Assembly: GCA_934271275.1 (NCBI GenBank)
Contig: CAKQRD010000004.1
Coordinates: 62,001 to 126,000 of the forward strand
DNA from: an uncultured Clostridia bacterium
Lineage (GTDB): Bacteria > Bacillota > Clostridia > Christensenellales > Borkfalkiaceae
Reading direction: 5' to 3'
Length of the DNA stretch: 64,000 nucleotides
The notes under the pieces were generated by a model. The model saw nothing but the letters and a program-made list of their open reading frames with translations. It was not told the DNA's origin and made no database searches. The first letter of the stretch is position 1. Each line of letters begins with the position of its first letter. Positions 51,887 to 61,200 of the stretch are shown piece after piece. The position numbers were made by a program, and so were the translations under genes.

Positions 51887-53350
51887 TCAGTATTTCTTTC
51901 TCAATATATTTTTGCAAAGCGGAACGAGAAGAAGGAGAGACGCGCATATCCACGCGCCGGGGTCTCCGAAACAGGTAGCTATATACGCCCCCTGCGAAGC
52001 CGCCGAATTTATCGCGCCGCCGTTTACGAGCGGCGGCAAAAACGCGCAAATCGCCGACCGCGACACAAGCTCCGCTATACCCGCGCCGAGGACGTAGCCC
52101 GCCTTGCACACGCCCTGCACCGCGCTTCTTACGACTATCAGAAATCCCACGATGAAAAACAACGACAAATCGACGTACACGAAGGTATTGCCGTACCGAA
52201 TCGTTTCCGCGTTGATTTTATCCGCGCTCATAAAAACGTATTGATACGCGCCTCCTATACACGCGAGAAGCGCGAGTCCGAAGCATATAAAATGTATGAT
52301 AAGCGCGATTATTATAGCATGAACCGTGCCTTTTTTCACCCGTTCGTAATCACCCTTGCCGAAGTTCTGCGCGTTAAACCCGAGTATCGCCGCGCCCAGC
52401 CCGTTATAGAACGAAATCAGAAAATTGAACAGCTTACTGCCCGCGCCGTAACCGTTTTGCGCAGGAGTTCCGACGACCATAACGCCGTTTTCGCCGACGT
52501 CGAACTTCACGATAACGCTTTGCATAACGATTATGCCCACCGCCAGCACAGAAAATTGCAGTCCGAGCGGCACGCCCTGCTTTAAGTGCGCCCACGTCGC
52601 CGAAACTCCGCTCTTCAAGTCCGCCTTTTTAAGCCTTAATTCCTCGTATCTCGCAAACGTATAAATAAAACAGCCTATCATACTTAAAAATTGCGTGATG
52701 ACGGTGGCGAGAGCCGCGCCCGCCGCGCCCATTCGGAACGCCGTTAAAAACAGCACGTCAAGTCCCACGTTCAGCGCGGTGGAAATTACGAGGAATATAA
52801 GCGGCGTAACCGAATCGCCGTACGCGCGAAGTACCCCGCAGATGAAATTATAACCCATTTGAGTTATGATGCCCGCAAAAATTATTAAACAATATATATA
52901 CGCCGCGTCGTACACGGTCTTATTCGTCGGCGTGACGTTGATAAGCCCCAGAAGCTGCGGCAAAAGGCTTATAGACAAAACCGTGAGAACGGCGGAAATA
53001 ATCACGGACAGATAGATTTGCGAGGCGAACGAACGGCGCACGCCTTCCGATTCTTTACAGCCGACGTGCTTTGCCGTAATCACGCCGAACCCAGCGGTAC
53101 ACCCGAACGCGAATTGCAAAAATATAAAGGTAAGCGGGAATGTGTCGTTCACCCCCGCGACCTCTTCCGCAGAAAGCACTTGTCCGCAGATTATCGCGTC
53201 GGTCAGGACGTATATTTGCTGTAAAAGATACGAAAGCATAATGGGCGCGCCGTATTTAAGAAGCATTTTCCACGGCGTGCCGACCGTCAGATCCACGGGG
53301 CGCATCAGATTTTTGAAAAACGAACCTTTTTTCTTTGCCGCTTCGCTCAT
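51887..53350 (-). CDS. MATE-family efflux transporter
   Basis: 487 residues with twelve membrane helices. The start GTPWKMLLKYGAPIMLSY and repeat sequence MGYNFICGVLRAYGDSVTPL are typical for the DinF/NorM-type MATE of Clostridia. It exchanges cations (Na+ or H+) for drugs or metabolites; substrate unknown. The preceding promoter is TTGCAA, 17 bases, TATGAT. Confidence 0.93.
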   Translation of the reverse strand: MSEAAKKKGSFFKNLMRPVDLTVGTPWKMLLKYGAPIMLSYLLQQIYVLTDAIICGQVLSAEEVAGVNDTFPLTFIFLQFAFGCTAGFGVITAKHVGCKESEGVRRSFASQIYLSVIISAVLTVLSISLLPQLLGLINVTPTNKTVYDAAYIYCLIIFAGIITQMGYNFICGVLRAYGDSVTPLIFLVISTALNVGLDVLFLTAFRMGAAGAALATVITQFLSMIGCFIYTFARYEELRLKKADLKSGVSATWAHLKQGVPLGLQFSVLAVGIIVMQSVIVKFDVGENGVMVVGTPAQNGYGAGSKLFNFLISFYNGLGAAILGFNAQNFGKGDYERVKKGTVHAIIIALIIHFICFGLALLACIGGAYQYVFMSADKINAETIRYGNTFVYVDLSLFFIVGFLIVVRSAVQGVCKAGYVLGAGIAELVSRSAICAFLPPLVNGGAINSAASQGAYIATCFGDPGAWICASLLLLVPLCKNILRKKY

Positions 53351-53396
53351 ACCCGTTCTCCTTTACCTTCCGAAATTTCAAAATTACCGATAACTT

Positions 53397-53425
53397 ATCA
53401 TATAACTTAAAAAAAATTTTTGCAA
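53397..53425 (-). promoter_or_regulatory. MATE gene promoter
   Basis: TTGCAA (53420-53425), 17 bases, TATGAT (53397-53402). Confidence 0.65.
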
Positions 53426-53552
53426 GCGTTTTAACGCTATCCGCGCATAGTTTTTTGCAACGGATTTTCGGCGACGGTTTTCCGCCCGATTTTTTGTCTG
53501 CCCCGAAAAAATACGGAAATATTTTTTTATTTCGTTTGCTTTACGGGCGGTT

Positions 53553-53581
53553 TTGTGTTACCATTATTTTAAGGTTATAAT
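53553..53581 (+). promoter_or_regulatory. Lipoprotein gene promoter
   Basis: TTGTGT (53553-53558), 17 bases, TATAAT (53576-53581), with AAGGAG near 53655 before the ATG. Confidence 0.7.
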
Positions 53582-53664
53582 ATATTGTATATCGTGAGAA
53601 ACGTTTCCCGAAGCAAATTATTATCAAACCTTAAACAGTAAAAAATCTTAAAAAGGAGAAAGAT

Positions 53665-55548
53665 ATGAAAAAGACAAAATTGTTTGCGATATTGTTCTGC
53701 TTCGTTCTTGCGGTAGCGTCCTTCGGGTTTGCCGCATGCGCGCCGAAAACGGACGATACCGACAAAACCGCTCACCGCTACGATACGGTTTGGACGAGCG
53801 ACGAGAACGAGCATTATCACAAATGCACGGACGAGGGTTGCACGGAGGTAGCGGATAAAGCCGCACACACCTTTACGGACAATGTTTGCACCGTTTGCGG
53901 CTACAAAAAGGCTGAAAAACCCGTGGACCCCGTTGATCCCGTAGACCCGCCGGACGATCCGGCGAAGCCGACGAAGCCTGACGAATCGAACCCCAAATAC
54001 ACTGCTTTCGTACAGTCCGTATCAGAGCTTAAACCGAGCGAAGGCTTCACGGTAAGTCTTTCGGACTGGAAGTACAAACAAAATAAAATGTATTCGGCGA
54101 TAAAAACGGGCGAAGGCGAAGAAGATTTTGTAATCGTTATCGGCAACGCGGAAATAAACGTTGACTTCGAGTTATTCGTAGGCAAAAACGCGGAAGGCAC
54201 GTTTATCGCGAAAGGTCGGTTGGTTTTTGACGGCGTTTACTGCAATGCGGATAAAGCGGAACAGCCCGAATACGCGGACGTAATGTCCACGGCAGCCTTA
54301 AACGCTACGTTCGTCGTGAAGAACGAAACACTTTATTTCGCTTATGATATGAACACTGAATACGACGGTATCCCCGCCGCATACAGGGCGTTCAACGAAG
54401 AAAATGAATCGAAAAGAGGTTCGATGACCTTTGAGGAGTTTATCGAATACATATTCTCGCAGAACGACGGGAACGGCTCGATTAGCGGCGGAATCGGCAA
54501 CGACGATACGTTCGGCGGCGGAATCGGCGATGAAACGACAGGCGGCATTTCCCCTGCGGAAATGTTTAAAACGCTTTTCGGCGCGCTTCCCGATATGATG
54601 AAAAGCCTTCTTCCCGAAAACTGGAACGACGAAAACACCGCGCTCGCAATCACCTCTATGTTCGACAAGGCGTTGTCTATCGGATACAAGGTTACGGAAA
54701 CCGCGGACGGCTACGCAATCTCCACCGACTTCAATAAAATCAAAACCTTGCTCACCGACCTTGCAGATCTTTCCGTTGCGGAATACCTCGATAAATACGT
54801 TCTCGAAGGGCATTACGACGACGTTTGCGCGTTTATCAACGACGCTCTCGATTATAACGTTGAATTTATCGTCGGCAAGCTCGATGAAATAGGCGTGGAT
54901 ATTAACGCGCTCGTTAAAAAGATGAACGATAATTTTGCGCTTGTCGAAGGCATCGGCGGCGGAGAGACTATGACCGTTGAAAAAATGCTCGGACTCCCCG
55001 AGGGTATGACCGTTAAAGATTTTCTTCTTTCCGAAGACATCAAAGACATTACGATTGCCGACGCTATCGAAGCGATGTTAGCAAACGTTCCGAATATGCC
55101 TCAGGATATTACCGCAAAAGAGCTTATAAGCGGAATACTCGAAAGCCTTAAAACGACGAGCATTGCGGAAATAATCCTCATTCCCGATTATAACGAAGCA
55201 AAAGCCGAATACAAGACAAAGGTTTTAAACTTGTATAAAACCGAAGTAAACGCAATACTGACGATAACCGACGCAGCATATGATTCCGTTCTTTACGTTG
55301 ACGAAAACGGTAACTTCGTTTCGTTTGTTATCAGCGTTAAATACGATAAAGAAATCGAGAATTTGGCAAAAGGTTATGAAGATGAATTGAAAAAAGCTTA
55401 CGCAGAACTTTTCCCCGAAGGCAATATGGACTTCGAGACGTTGGACGGCGAAGTGTCGGTAAAGCTTACCGTAACGAAAGGCGAATTTGCAAACGCGCTC
55501 GGCTTCGATTACGACGGATTCGTAAAGAGTTTTACAAAAGCCGCCTAA
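53665..55548 (+). CDS. Large surface lipoprotein
   Basis: 627 residues. Lipoprotein signal 1-24 with lipobox GFAAC, Cys25 being lipidated. Then a small His/Cys module (HYHKCTDEGCTEV, AHTFTDNVCTVCGY), as repeated in surface proteins of gut Clostridia, a Pro/Asp linker (VDPVDPVDPPDDPAKP), and a ~500-residue domain with no known match, mainly helical. Two Gly-rich stretches (SISGGIGNDDTFGGGIGDE) lie near 275. It would stand on the outside of the membrane; no enzyme motif seen. Confidence 0.85.
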   Translation: MKKTKLFAILFCFVLAVASFGFAACAPKTDDTDKTAHRYDTVWTSDENEHYHKCTDEGCTEVADKAAHTFTDNVCTVCGYKKAEKPVDPVDPVDPPDDPAKPTKPDESNPKYTAFVQSVSELKPSEGFTVSLSDWKYKQNKMYSAIKTGEGEEDFVIVIGNAEINVDFELFVGKNAEGTFIAKGRLVFDGVYCNADKAEQPEYADVMSTAALNATFVVKNETLYFAYDMNTEYDGIPAAYRAFNEENESKRGSMTFEEFIEYIFSQNDGNGSISGGIGNDDTFGGGIGDETTGGISPAEMFKTLFGALPDMMKSLLPENWNDENTALAITSMFDKALSIGYKVTETADGYAISTDFNKIKTLLTDLADLSVAEYLDKYVLEGHYDDVCAFINDALDYNVEFIVGKLDEIGVDINALVKKMNDNFALVEGIGGGETMTVEKMLGLPEGMTVKDFLLSEDIKDITIADAIEAMLANVPNMPQDITAKELISGILESLKTTSIAEIILIPDYNEAKAEYKTKVLNLYKTEVNAILTITDAAYDSVLYVDENGNFVSFVISVKYDKEIENLAKGYEDELKKAYAELFPEGNMDFETLDGEVSVKLTVTKGEFANALGFDYDGFVKSFTKAA

Positions 55549-55602
55549 ACCGTAAACATTAAAAACGCGCGTTGAAAAAGACGATTAAGTAAATAAACGA
55601 CG

Positions 55603-55642
55603 AAAGGCGGGCGAATTGCTGCACAGCAATTCGCCCGCCTTT
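55603..55642. terminator. Strong bidirectional terminator, lipoprotein and recG
   Basis: A 19-bp perfect stem with a two-base loop (arms 55603-55621 and 55624-55642), with AAAGG/CCTTT ends giving a T run on both strands. Confidence 0.92.
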
Positions 55643-55662
55643 ATTTCGCCTTTCAAACGCTT

Positions 55663-57678
55663 TTAATTCATCGTCACGTCTTTTAACTTATTATACTTTC
55701 TTATCGCGACTTCTTTAATTTTCTCCGTATCGGCACCCGAAACGAACGCCTCGTCCGAAAGCTTTTTCGCAAGGAAAATAGAATCCGTTCCGTACGCAAG
55801 ATCCCCCAAATCGTTCATAAATTTACCGCTTTGGCGGCTTCCCATGAAGTCGCCGGAACCGCGCAGCTTATAATCGTATTCGGAGATTTTAAATCCGTCC
55901 GAATTATCCTTGATTATTTTAAGCCGTTCTATCGCCGTTTCGCTCGTACTCGCGGATGTCAGAAAACAATAGCTCTTTTTATCCGACCTGCCTACCCTGC
56001 CTCGGAGTTGATGCAACTGCGACAGCCCGAACCGTTCCGCGTTATAAATGACCATGACGGAAGCGTCCGGCACGTCCACGCCGACCTCTATAACCGTCGT
56101 GGAAACGAGCGCGCCGTACTCCTTTTCCTTAAACGCGCGCATAATTTCGTCTTTCTCTTTATCCTTCATTTTGCCGTGCAGAAGCCCGAACTTCACGTTC
56201 GGCATTCTTTCTTTAAGCTCCTCGAAAAGCTCCGTCACGCTGATTAAAGTTCCCTCGTCGTCCCCTTCGATTTTTGGGCAAACGAAATACGCCTGTCTTC
56301 CGAAAGATACTTCTTTTTCGATAAATTTCAGCATATCGAGATACTTTTCCTGCGGAACGATGTTGGTTTGTATCGGCACGCGCTCTTTCGGTTTATCGGT
56401 TATCGTCGTTATATCGAGGTCGCCGTAAAAAATAAGCGAAAGAGTTCTCGGGATAGGCGTCGCGCTCATAACGAGTACGTCCGGCGTAACGCCTTTGTTC
56501 ATAAGTCCGCTCCTTTGCGCCACGCCGAAGCGTTGCTGTTCGTCGCATACGCATAACGAAAGCCGCTTAAATTCCACGTCGTCTTCTAACAGCGCGTGCG
56601 TGCCGACAAGTATATTTATTATGCCGAGCTTAACGGCGCCTTTCATTTCCCGCTTTTCTTTTGCCGTCATAGAACCCGTGATAAGTCCCACGTTATAATC
56701 GGGAAAAGCTCTCTTTGCCGCCTCGTAATTCTGGCGTGCAAGCACTTCCGTCGGCGCAAGCATTGCCGCCTGATACCCGCTATAAAGCGCGATATATATG
56801 GCGCACATACTCACCGCCGTTTTACCGCTTCCCACGTCGCCCTGAACGAGTCTGTTCATCACCGAAGCACCCGTCATATCCGCGTAAATTTCGTTCACCG
56901 CGGACTTCTGCCCCGCCGTGAACTCGAACGGGAAACGTTCCGAAATAAACCTTAAAAGCTCTTTTTCCGAGCAGTCGTATCGGTTTATGCGCACCTGTTC
57001 CCTGCCGCCTTTTATGATTTTGAACGCCGAGATAAGCGCGAAATATTCTTCGACGGCAATCCTTTCCGAAGCTTTTTTCAAAGAAGAAAACGAAGAAGGA
57101 TTATGCACTTCGCGATACGCGCCGAAAAGGTCGCCGAGTCCGTATTTTTTCACGAGCGAAGCGGGTATCGCCGTTGCGGGTTTTTCTATATCGACCGAAA
57201 GTCTGCACGCGTCCCTCACTATTTTTTGCGTCAGCGTGCCTTTAATCCTGTACTGCGGCACGATTCCTTTAAGTCTGAACGCCTTTTCAAACGGCTCGAA
57301 AGACGGGTTTGCAAGCGTGGTATAGCCGTTTTCCTTTCTTACTCTGCCGTAAAAAAGGTATTCCTCGCCCGCGTTAAGCCTTGACGCTACGTACGGCTGA
57401 TTAAACCACACGACGGAAAAAATTTCCCCCTCCTGCTCGCAAACGGCTTTAACCATTCCGCTGCCACGGCGAAAATATCTGACCGTCGGCGTGCTTGCAA
57501 TCCTGCCGGAAGTTAAAATCATATCGTTATGATAGGCGTATTTAAGAAGAGATTTACTCGTCATATCCAGATACGCGCGCGGAAAAAAGCGGATTAAATC
57601 CGCCGTGTCGAAAATCCCGAGTTTATTAAGTTCCGTTTCGCGTTTTTCGTTTATTCCGCGTATTTTTGTAAGTTCCAT
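55663..57678 (-). CDS. recG: ATP-dependent DNA helicase RecG
   Basis: 671 residues from ATG 57678 (MELTKIRGINEKRETELNKL). N-terminal wedge OB domain, then helicase motifs: GDVGSGKTAVSM (I), LAPTEVLARQ, VCDEQQRFGV (DExQ, II), MSATPIPRTL (III), STTVIEVGVDVP and HQLRGRVGRSDKKSYC. It reverses stalled forks and processes recombination intermediates. In the asp23-fakA-recG order of Bacillota. Confidence 0.96.
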   Translation of the reverse strand: MELTKIRGINEKRETELNKLGIFDTADLIRFFPRAYLDMTSKSLLKYAYHNDMILTSGRIASTPTVRYFRRGSGMVKAVCEQEGEIFSVVWFNQPYVASRLNAGEEYLFYGRVRKENGYTTLANPSFEPFEKAFRLKGIVPQYRIKGTLTQKIVRDACRLSVDIEKPATAIPASLVKKYGLGDLFGAYREVHNPSSFSSLKKASERIAVEEYFALISAFKIIKGGREQVRINRYDCSEKELLRFISERFPFEFTAGQKSAVNEIYADMTGASVMNRLVQGDVGSGKTAVSMCAIYIALYSGYQAAMLAPTEVLARQNYEAAKRAFPDYNVGLITGSMTAKEKREMKGAVKLGIINILVGTHALLEDDVEFKRLSLCVCDEQQRFGVAQRSGLMNKGVTPDVLVMSATPIPRTLSLIFYGDLDITTITDKPKERVPIQTNIVPQEKYLDMLKFIEKEVSFGRQAYFVCPKIEGDDEGTLISVTELFEELKERMPNVKFGLLHGKMKDKEKDEIMRAFKEKEYGALVSTTVIEVGVDVPDASVMVIYNAERFGLSQLHQLRGRVGRSDKKSYCFLTSASTSETAIERLKIIKDNSDGFKISEYDYKLRGSGDFMGSRQSGKFMNDLGDLAYGTDSIFLAKKLSDEAFVSGADTEKIKEVAIRKYNKLKDVTMN

Positions 57679-57772
57679 ATTTTCGCCGCCAAAGCAAGGG
57701 TTCAAAGCAAACCGCAAAATATTCCGTCAAAGCAAGGTTTCAGAATAAAAAGCAACCCGAAAAAAGTAAAAA

Positions 57773-57794
57773 CGGGAAAGATTTCTCTTTCCCG
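57773..57794 (-). terminator. Terminator after fakA
   Basis: CGGGAAAG / CTTTCCCG stem, then TTTTTACTTTTTT on the minus strand. Confidence 0.85.
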
Positions 57795-57802
57795 AAAGTT
57801 AT

Positions 57803-59431
57803 TTATTCAAGCGCGATATAGTAGTAATAAATCGGTTGCCCGCCGTAATGAAGTTCCACGTCGCAATCGGGATATTTATCCGCGACTATCTGCCGCAACT
57901 CTTCCGCATCGCTTTCCTTAACGTCTTTTCCGTAATAGAGTGTAATTATTTCCTCGTCGCTGCGGAGTTTTTCTATAAGTTCTATCGTAACGAGTCCGAT
58001 ATCGTTTCCGGTGGCAAGTATCTTTTTGTTATCCAGCCCCATTATGTCGCCGACTTTGAGTTCAAAACCGTAAAGCTTGGTGTTTCTCACCGCGTAAGTG
58101 ACCTGACCTACGTTTACGGCATCGAGAGCGTGTATCATATTCGCTTTGTTTTCGTCCACCGATATGTCGGGGTTAAAAGCGAGCGCCGCCGAAAAGCCTT
58201 GCGGAATGTTTTTCGTCGGAATAACGTGAATGGTTTTGTTTTCGACGAGAGATTTCGCCTGTTCCGCGGCAAGGATTATGTTTTTGTTGTTCGGGAATAC
58301 GAAAACGTTTTCCGCGTTTATTCTCTGCACCGCGTCCGCAATGTCGCTCGCGGAAGGATTCATCGACTGACCGCCTTCTATAACGGCGTCTACCATAAGG
58401 TCTTTGAATATTCCCGACAGCCCGTCGCCCGCGGAAACCGCCATCATACCCATTTCCTTCTTCTCTTCCTCGTACTTCTTCATAAGCGCGCGGTTCTGCT
58501 CCAACATATTCTCGATTTTCAGCTTATCGAGTTCGCCGAGTTCGAGGGCTTTTGTGAGCGCGACGCCCGGCTGGTTGGTATGAACGTGAACCTTTACGAA
58601 TTCCAGATCGCCTATAACGATTACGCAGTCGCCTATGGTCATCAAAAACTCTTTAAGTTTTTCTATATCCGCAAGCGTCGTCTGCTTTTTTATGTTTATA
58701 ATGAAAAATTCGGTACAATACGCGAACTCTATGTTTCCGAGGCTCATTATGTCCGCGTGTTCCATAGCCGTTTCGGAAGACGGAGTATCGGGAACGGACA
58801 CGTCCCCTCTGACCGCTTCTCCGAGAATAGCTTTCTGCATACCCTCGAACACGCACATAAGTCCTTTGCCGCCCGCGTCCACAACGCCCGCCTTGCGAAG
58901 AACGGGAAGAAGCGAAGGCGTTAATTCAACCGCGTCGTTGCCCGCTTTGATTATTTCCGCAAAAAACGTTTCAAAATCGGGGCATTTTCTCTTTACGCTC
59001 TGTCCGTGTTCCGCCATCATTCTGATAACGGTGAGCATCGTGCCTTCTTTGGGCTTGCTGACCGCGCCGTACGCGATTTCCGCGCCCGAAAGGAGCGCCT
59101 GTGCAAAGGTCTTTACGTCTATTTCCGTTACGTTCTTAAAGGTCTGGCACATTCCGCGCAGCACCTGCGAAAGAATAACGCCGGAGTTTCCGCGCGCGCC
59201 GCGAAGCGCGCCTCTCGAAATCGCTTCCGATATATCGGTAACTTTGTTGGTGTTAGCGGCCAGAGCCTCTTTTACCGCGGACTGTATGGTGAGCGACATA
59301 TTCGTACCGGTGTCGCCGTCCGGAACGGGGAACACGTTCAGCGCGTCTACCGTTACTCTGTTTATTTCGAGCATTTTTGCCGCGGTCACTATCATTGACC
59401 TCAGCATCGCTCCGTTTATCGTTTTTTGCAT
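57803..59431 (-). CDS. fakA: Fatty-acid kinase FakA-like (DAK2/YloV)
   Basis: 542 residues, single DAK2 plus DegV-like layout of YloV/FakA. N-terminal DhaL/DAK2 domain with the metal motif VFPVPDGDTGTNMSLT and GARGNSGVILSQVLRG; C-terminal middle domain VHTNQPG and DISVDENKANMIHALD. It phosphorylates fatty acids carried by a FakB (DegV) partner, not in this window. SD AGGAG before ATG. asp23 upstream is the usual neighbour. Confidence 0.93.
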   Translation of the reverse strand: MQKTINGAMLRSMIVTAAKMLEINRVTVDALNVFPVPDGDTGTNMSLTIQSAVKEALAANTNKVTDISEAISRGALRGARGNSGVILSQVLRGMCQTFKNVTEIDVKTFAQALLSGAEIAYGAVSKPKEGTMLTVIRMMAEHGQSVKRKCPDFETFFAEIIKAGNDAVELTPSLLPVLRKAGVVDAGGKGLMCVFEGMQKAILGEAVRGDVSVPDTPSSETAMEHADIMSLGNIEFAYCTEFFIINIKKQTTLADIEKLKEFLMTIGDCVIVIGDLEFVKVHVHTNQPGVALTKALELGELDKLKIENMLEQNRALMKKYEEEKKEMGMMAVSAGDGLSGIFKDLMVDAVIEGGQSMNPSASDIADAVQRINAENVFVFPNNKNIILAAEQAKSLVENKTIHVIPTKNIPQGFSAALAFNPDISVDENKANMIHALDAVNVGQVTYAVRNTKLYGFELKVGDIMGLDNKKILATGNDIGLVTIELIEKLRSDEEIITLYYGKDVKESDAEELRQIVADKYPDCDVELHYGGQPIYYYYIALE

Positions 59432-59519
59432 TATATAACTCCTGATATAAAGGGAAAAAGCTTTTTCAGTCTTATAACCCGAGAATTTCTCGGACGGGAA
59501 AAACGGGAAAACGGGAAAA

Positions 59520-59537
59520 AGCCCGACCGTGCGGGCT
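59520..59537 (-). terminator. Weak terminator between asp23 and fakA
   Basis: AGCCCG / CGGGCT stem, then TTTTTCCCG on the minus strand; only six pairs, so partial. Confidence 0.55.
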
Positions 59538-59542
59538 GTCCG

Positions 59543-59893
59543 TTATTCCTTAACCCCCATAACGGTCACGTTCATGGTATCGACTATCATACCCGTGAAC
59601 CTTTCCACCTTATACTTGATGGATTCTTTAAGGGCTTCTATAACGGCGACGATGGAAACGCCGAATTTGACGACCACCGAAACGTCTATGAATATTCTGT
59701 CGCCCGAGCTTTTGACTTTTACGCCCCTTACGCTCGTGCCGAAACGGAAAAAACTTACCACGGAATCGAAAATACTCGCCGAAACGAAATCTACTATTCC
59801 GTAGCAATCGGAAGCGACGTGATAAACGTATTTAGCGATAGTCGCGTCCGAGATTACTATTTTTCCGTATATGTTGTTCGTTTTTACAGACAT
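59543..59893 (-). CDS. Asp23/Gls24-family envelope stress protein
   Basis: 116 residues: VKTNNIYGKIVISDATIAKY start, VKSSGDRIFIDVSVVVKFGVS core and IDTMNVTVMGV end, as in YloU. Small cytosolic proteins that gather near the membrane in cell-wall stress. Placed between rpmB (divergent) and fakA, a conserved arrangement. Confidence 0.92.
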   Translation of the reverse strand: MSVKTNNIYGKIVISDATIAKYVYHVASDCYGIVDFVSASIFDSVVSFFRFGTSVRGVKVKSSGDRIFIDVSVVVKFGVSIVAVIEALKESIKYKVERFTGMIVDTMNVTVMGVKE

Positions 59894-59921
59894 AATATCC
59901 CCTGTTATAAGCGATATTCAT

Positions 59922-59950
59922 ATTTTACAATATTTAAAGCGGTTTTGCAA
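59922..59950 (-). promoter_or_regulatory. asp23-fakA promoter
   Basis: TTGCAA (59945-59950), 17 bases, TAAAAT (59922-59927). Confidence 0.7.
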
Positions 59951-60031
59951 CACTTTAAGAGAGTTTATTCAAAATTTTTTACTTTTAACGCACTTTCGGG
60001 CAAAAATTTTGCTAAATACTATCAAAAAAAG

Positions 60032-60060
60032 TTGCTTTTTATTTGCGATTATGGTAAAGT
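60032..60060 (+). promoter_or_regulatory. rpmB promoter
   Basis: TTGCTT (60032-60037), 17 bases, TAAAGT (60055-60060). Confidence 0.65.
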
Positions 60061-60103
60061 ATTCGGTGTTGAATAAATAGCGTTCCAAGCGGAGGATAAA
60101 AAT

Positions 60104-60295
60104 ATGAGTAAAATTTGCAGCGTTTGCGGTAAAGGCAAACTTTCGGGAAATACGGTCAGCCACTCCAATCGTAAAGCTCCCAAGTCGTACGAAGCTAACC
60201 TTCAAAAAATCAGCGTTAAGCACGAAGACGGCAAGGTTTCCAAGGAATACGTTTGCGCAAGATGTATTAAAAGCGGCAAGGTAGAAAGAGCGTAA
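60104..60295 (+). CDS. rpmB: 50S ribosomal protein L28
   Basis: 63 residues, complete, with two CxxC pairs (Cys5/Cys8, Cys50/Cys53; CSVCGKG and CARCIKSG) typical of the zinc-binding form of L28. A zinc-free copy is often made when zinc is short. GGAGG lies nine bases before the ATG. Confidence 0.97.
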   Translation: MSKICSVCGKGKLSGNTVSHSNRKAPKSYEANLQKISVKHEDGKVSKEYVCARCIKSGKVERA

Positions 60296-60333
60296 GTTAT
60301 TTTTGTTACGGACGCGGCTTTTCCGCGTATAAA

Positions 60334-60361
60334 AAGGCGTTGCGATTTCGCGACGCCTTTA
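60334..60361 (+). terminator. rpmB terminator
   Basis: AAAGGCGTTGCG / CGCGACGCCTTT with one G-T pair, followed by TTTACTC. Confidence 0.7.
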
Positions 60362-60409
60362 CTCTGTTTTAAAAATTTTTTTGACGTTTAAGCTTTTCGG
60401 GCGGGTTAT

Positions 60410-60606
60410 CTCTCCCCCGTTAAATCTTTGAGGAAAATTCACCCCGCTATTGAACTTTTTTGCGGGGAAAGTTCTCCCACATATTATGATTTTTTTGTAA
60501 TGAAATCCCCCCGATATACTCTTTGGCAGGAAATTTCTTTCCTCTATTGAACTCTTTTGCGGAAGAATCCCCCCTTATTCTTGTTTGCAGGGAAAGTTCT
60601 CCACCC
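60410..60606. repeat. Degenerate ~30-bp direct repeat array
   Basis: About six units of 28-38 bases, each a T-rich half followed by a G-rich half and ending in a C run: e.g. CTATTGAACTTTTTTGCGG (60447-), CTATTGAACTCTTTTGCGG (60544-), TTATTCTTGTTTGCAGGG (60575-), each then followed by GGAAA-TTC-CCC. Units are diverged, unequal in length and without spacers. Confidence 0.7.
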
Positions 60607-60613
60607 TTTATTT

Positions 60614-61198
60614 TTATTTCAGTTCTTCTCTCAAAGTCTTTATTGCGCGAGAACGGTGCGACACAGAGTTTTTTTCTTTTTCGGAAGCTTTTCCGAAACT
60701 CTTTTTCAAGTCTTTGCTATAAAAAATCGGATCGTAACCGAAGCCGTTTTCTCCGTCCTTTTCAAAAAGAATTTCGCCCTCCGTTTCGCCCTCTGCGGAA
60801 ACGATTTTTCCGTCGGGATAATAGAAAACGAGCGAACAGACGAACTTTGCCGACCTGTCCTTTTCGCCTTTCAAATTCCTTAAAAGTTTTTCTATATTAT
60901 GCTCGTCGTTGCCGTCGCCCGCATACCTTGCGCTGAAAATACCGGGCGCGCCCGAAAGAGCGTTCACGCATAACCCGCTGTCGTCCGCAAGCGCGGGAAG
61001 TCCCAGAGTCTCAGCAACGGTTTTAGCCTTTATCAGCGCGTTTTCGTAAAAGGTCGAACCCGTTTCCTCTATCTCGTAGTTTCTTCCGAACTCTTTGTAG
61101 CCTTTCACGGTAAATTCGGGGAACATTTCCGCAAATTCGCGTATTTTGCCCGCGTTTCCGCTCGCCAGAACGAGCGTTTGTTTTTCTTCTTTTTTCAT
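60614..61198 (-). CDS. rdgB: XTP/dITP diphosphatase RdgB (HAM1)
   Basis: 194 residues. VLASGNAGKIREFAEMF, the acidic site ADDSGLCVNAL and GFGYDPIFYS, all family marks. Removes ITP, XTP and dITP from the nucleotide pool. Starts two bases after the rsmA stop, so the two genes are in one operon. Confidence 0.96.
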   Translation of the reverse strand: MKKEEKQTLVLASGNAGKIREFAEMFPEFTVKGYKEFGRNYEIEETGSTFYENALIKAKTVAETLGLPALADDSGLCVNALSGAPGIFSARYAGDGNDEHNIEKLLRNLKGEKDRSAKFVCSLVFYYPDGKIVSAEGETEGEILFEKDGENGFGYDPIFYSKDLKKSFGKASEKEKNSVSHRSRAIKTLREELK

Positions 61199-61200
61199 CT

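Noticed and set aside
57836..58924. 362-codon plus-strand frame
   Set aside because: Antisense of fakA; no motif or start signal.
60410..60606. CRISPR array
   Set aside because: Units are unequal and diverged, no unique spacers between, and no cas gene in the window.
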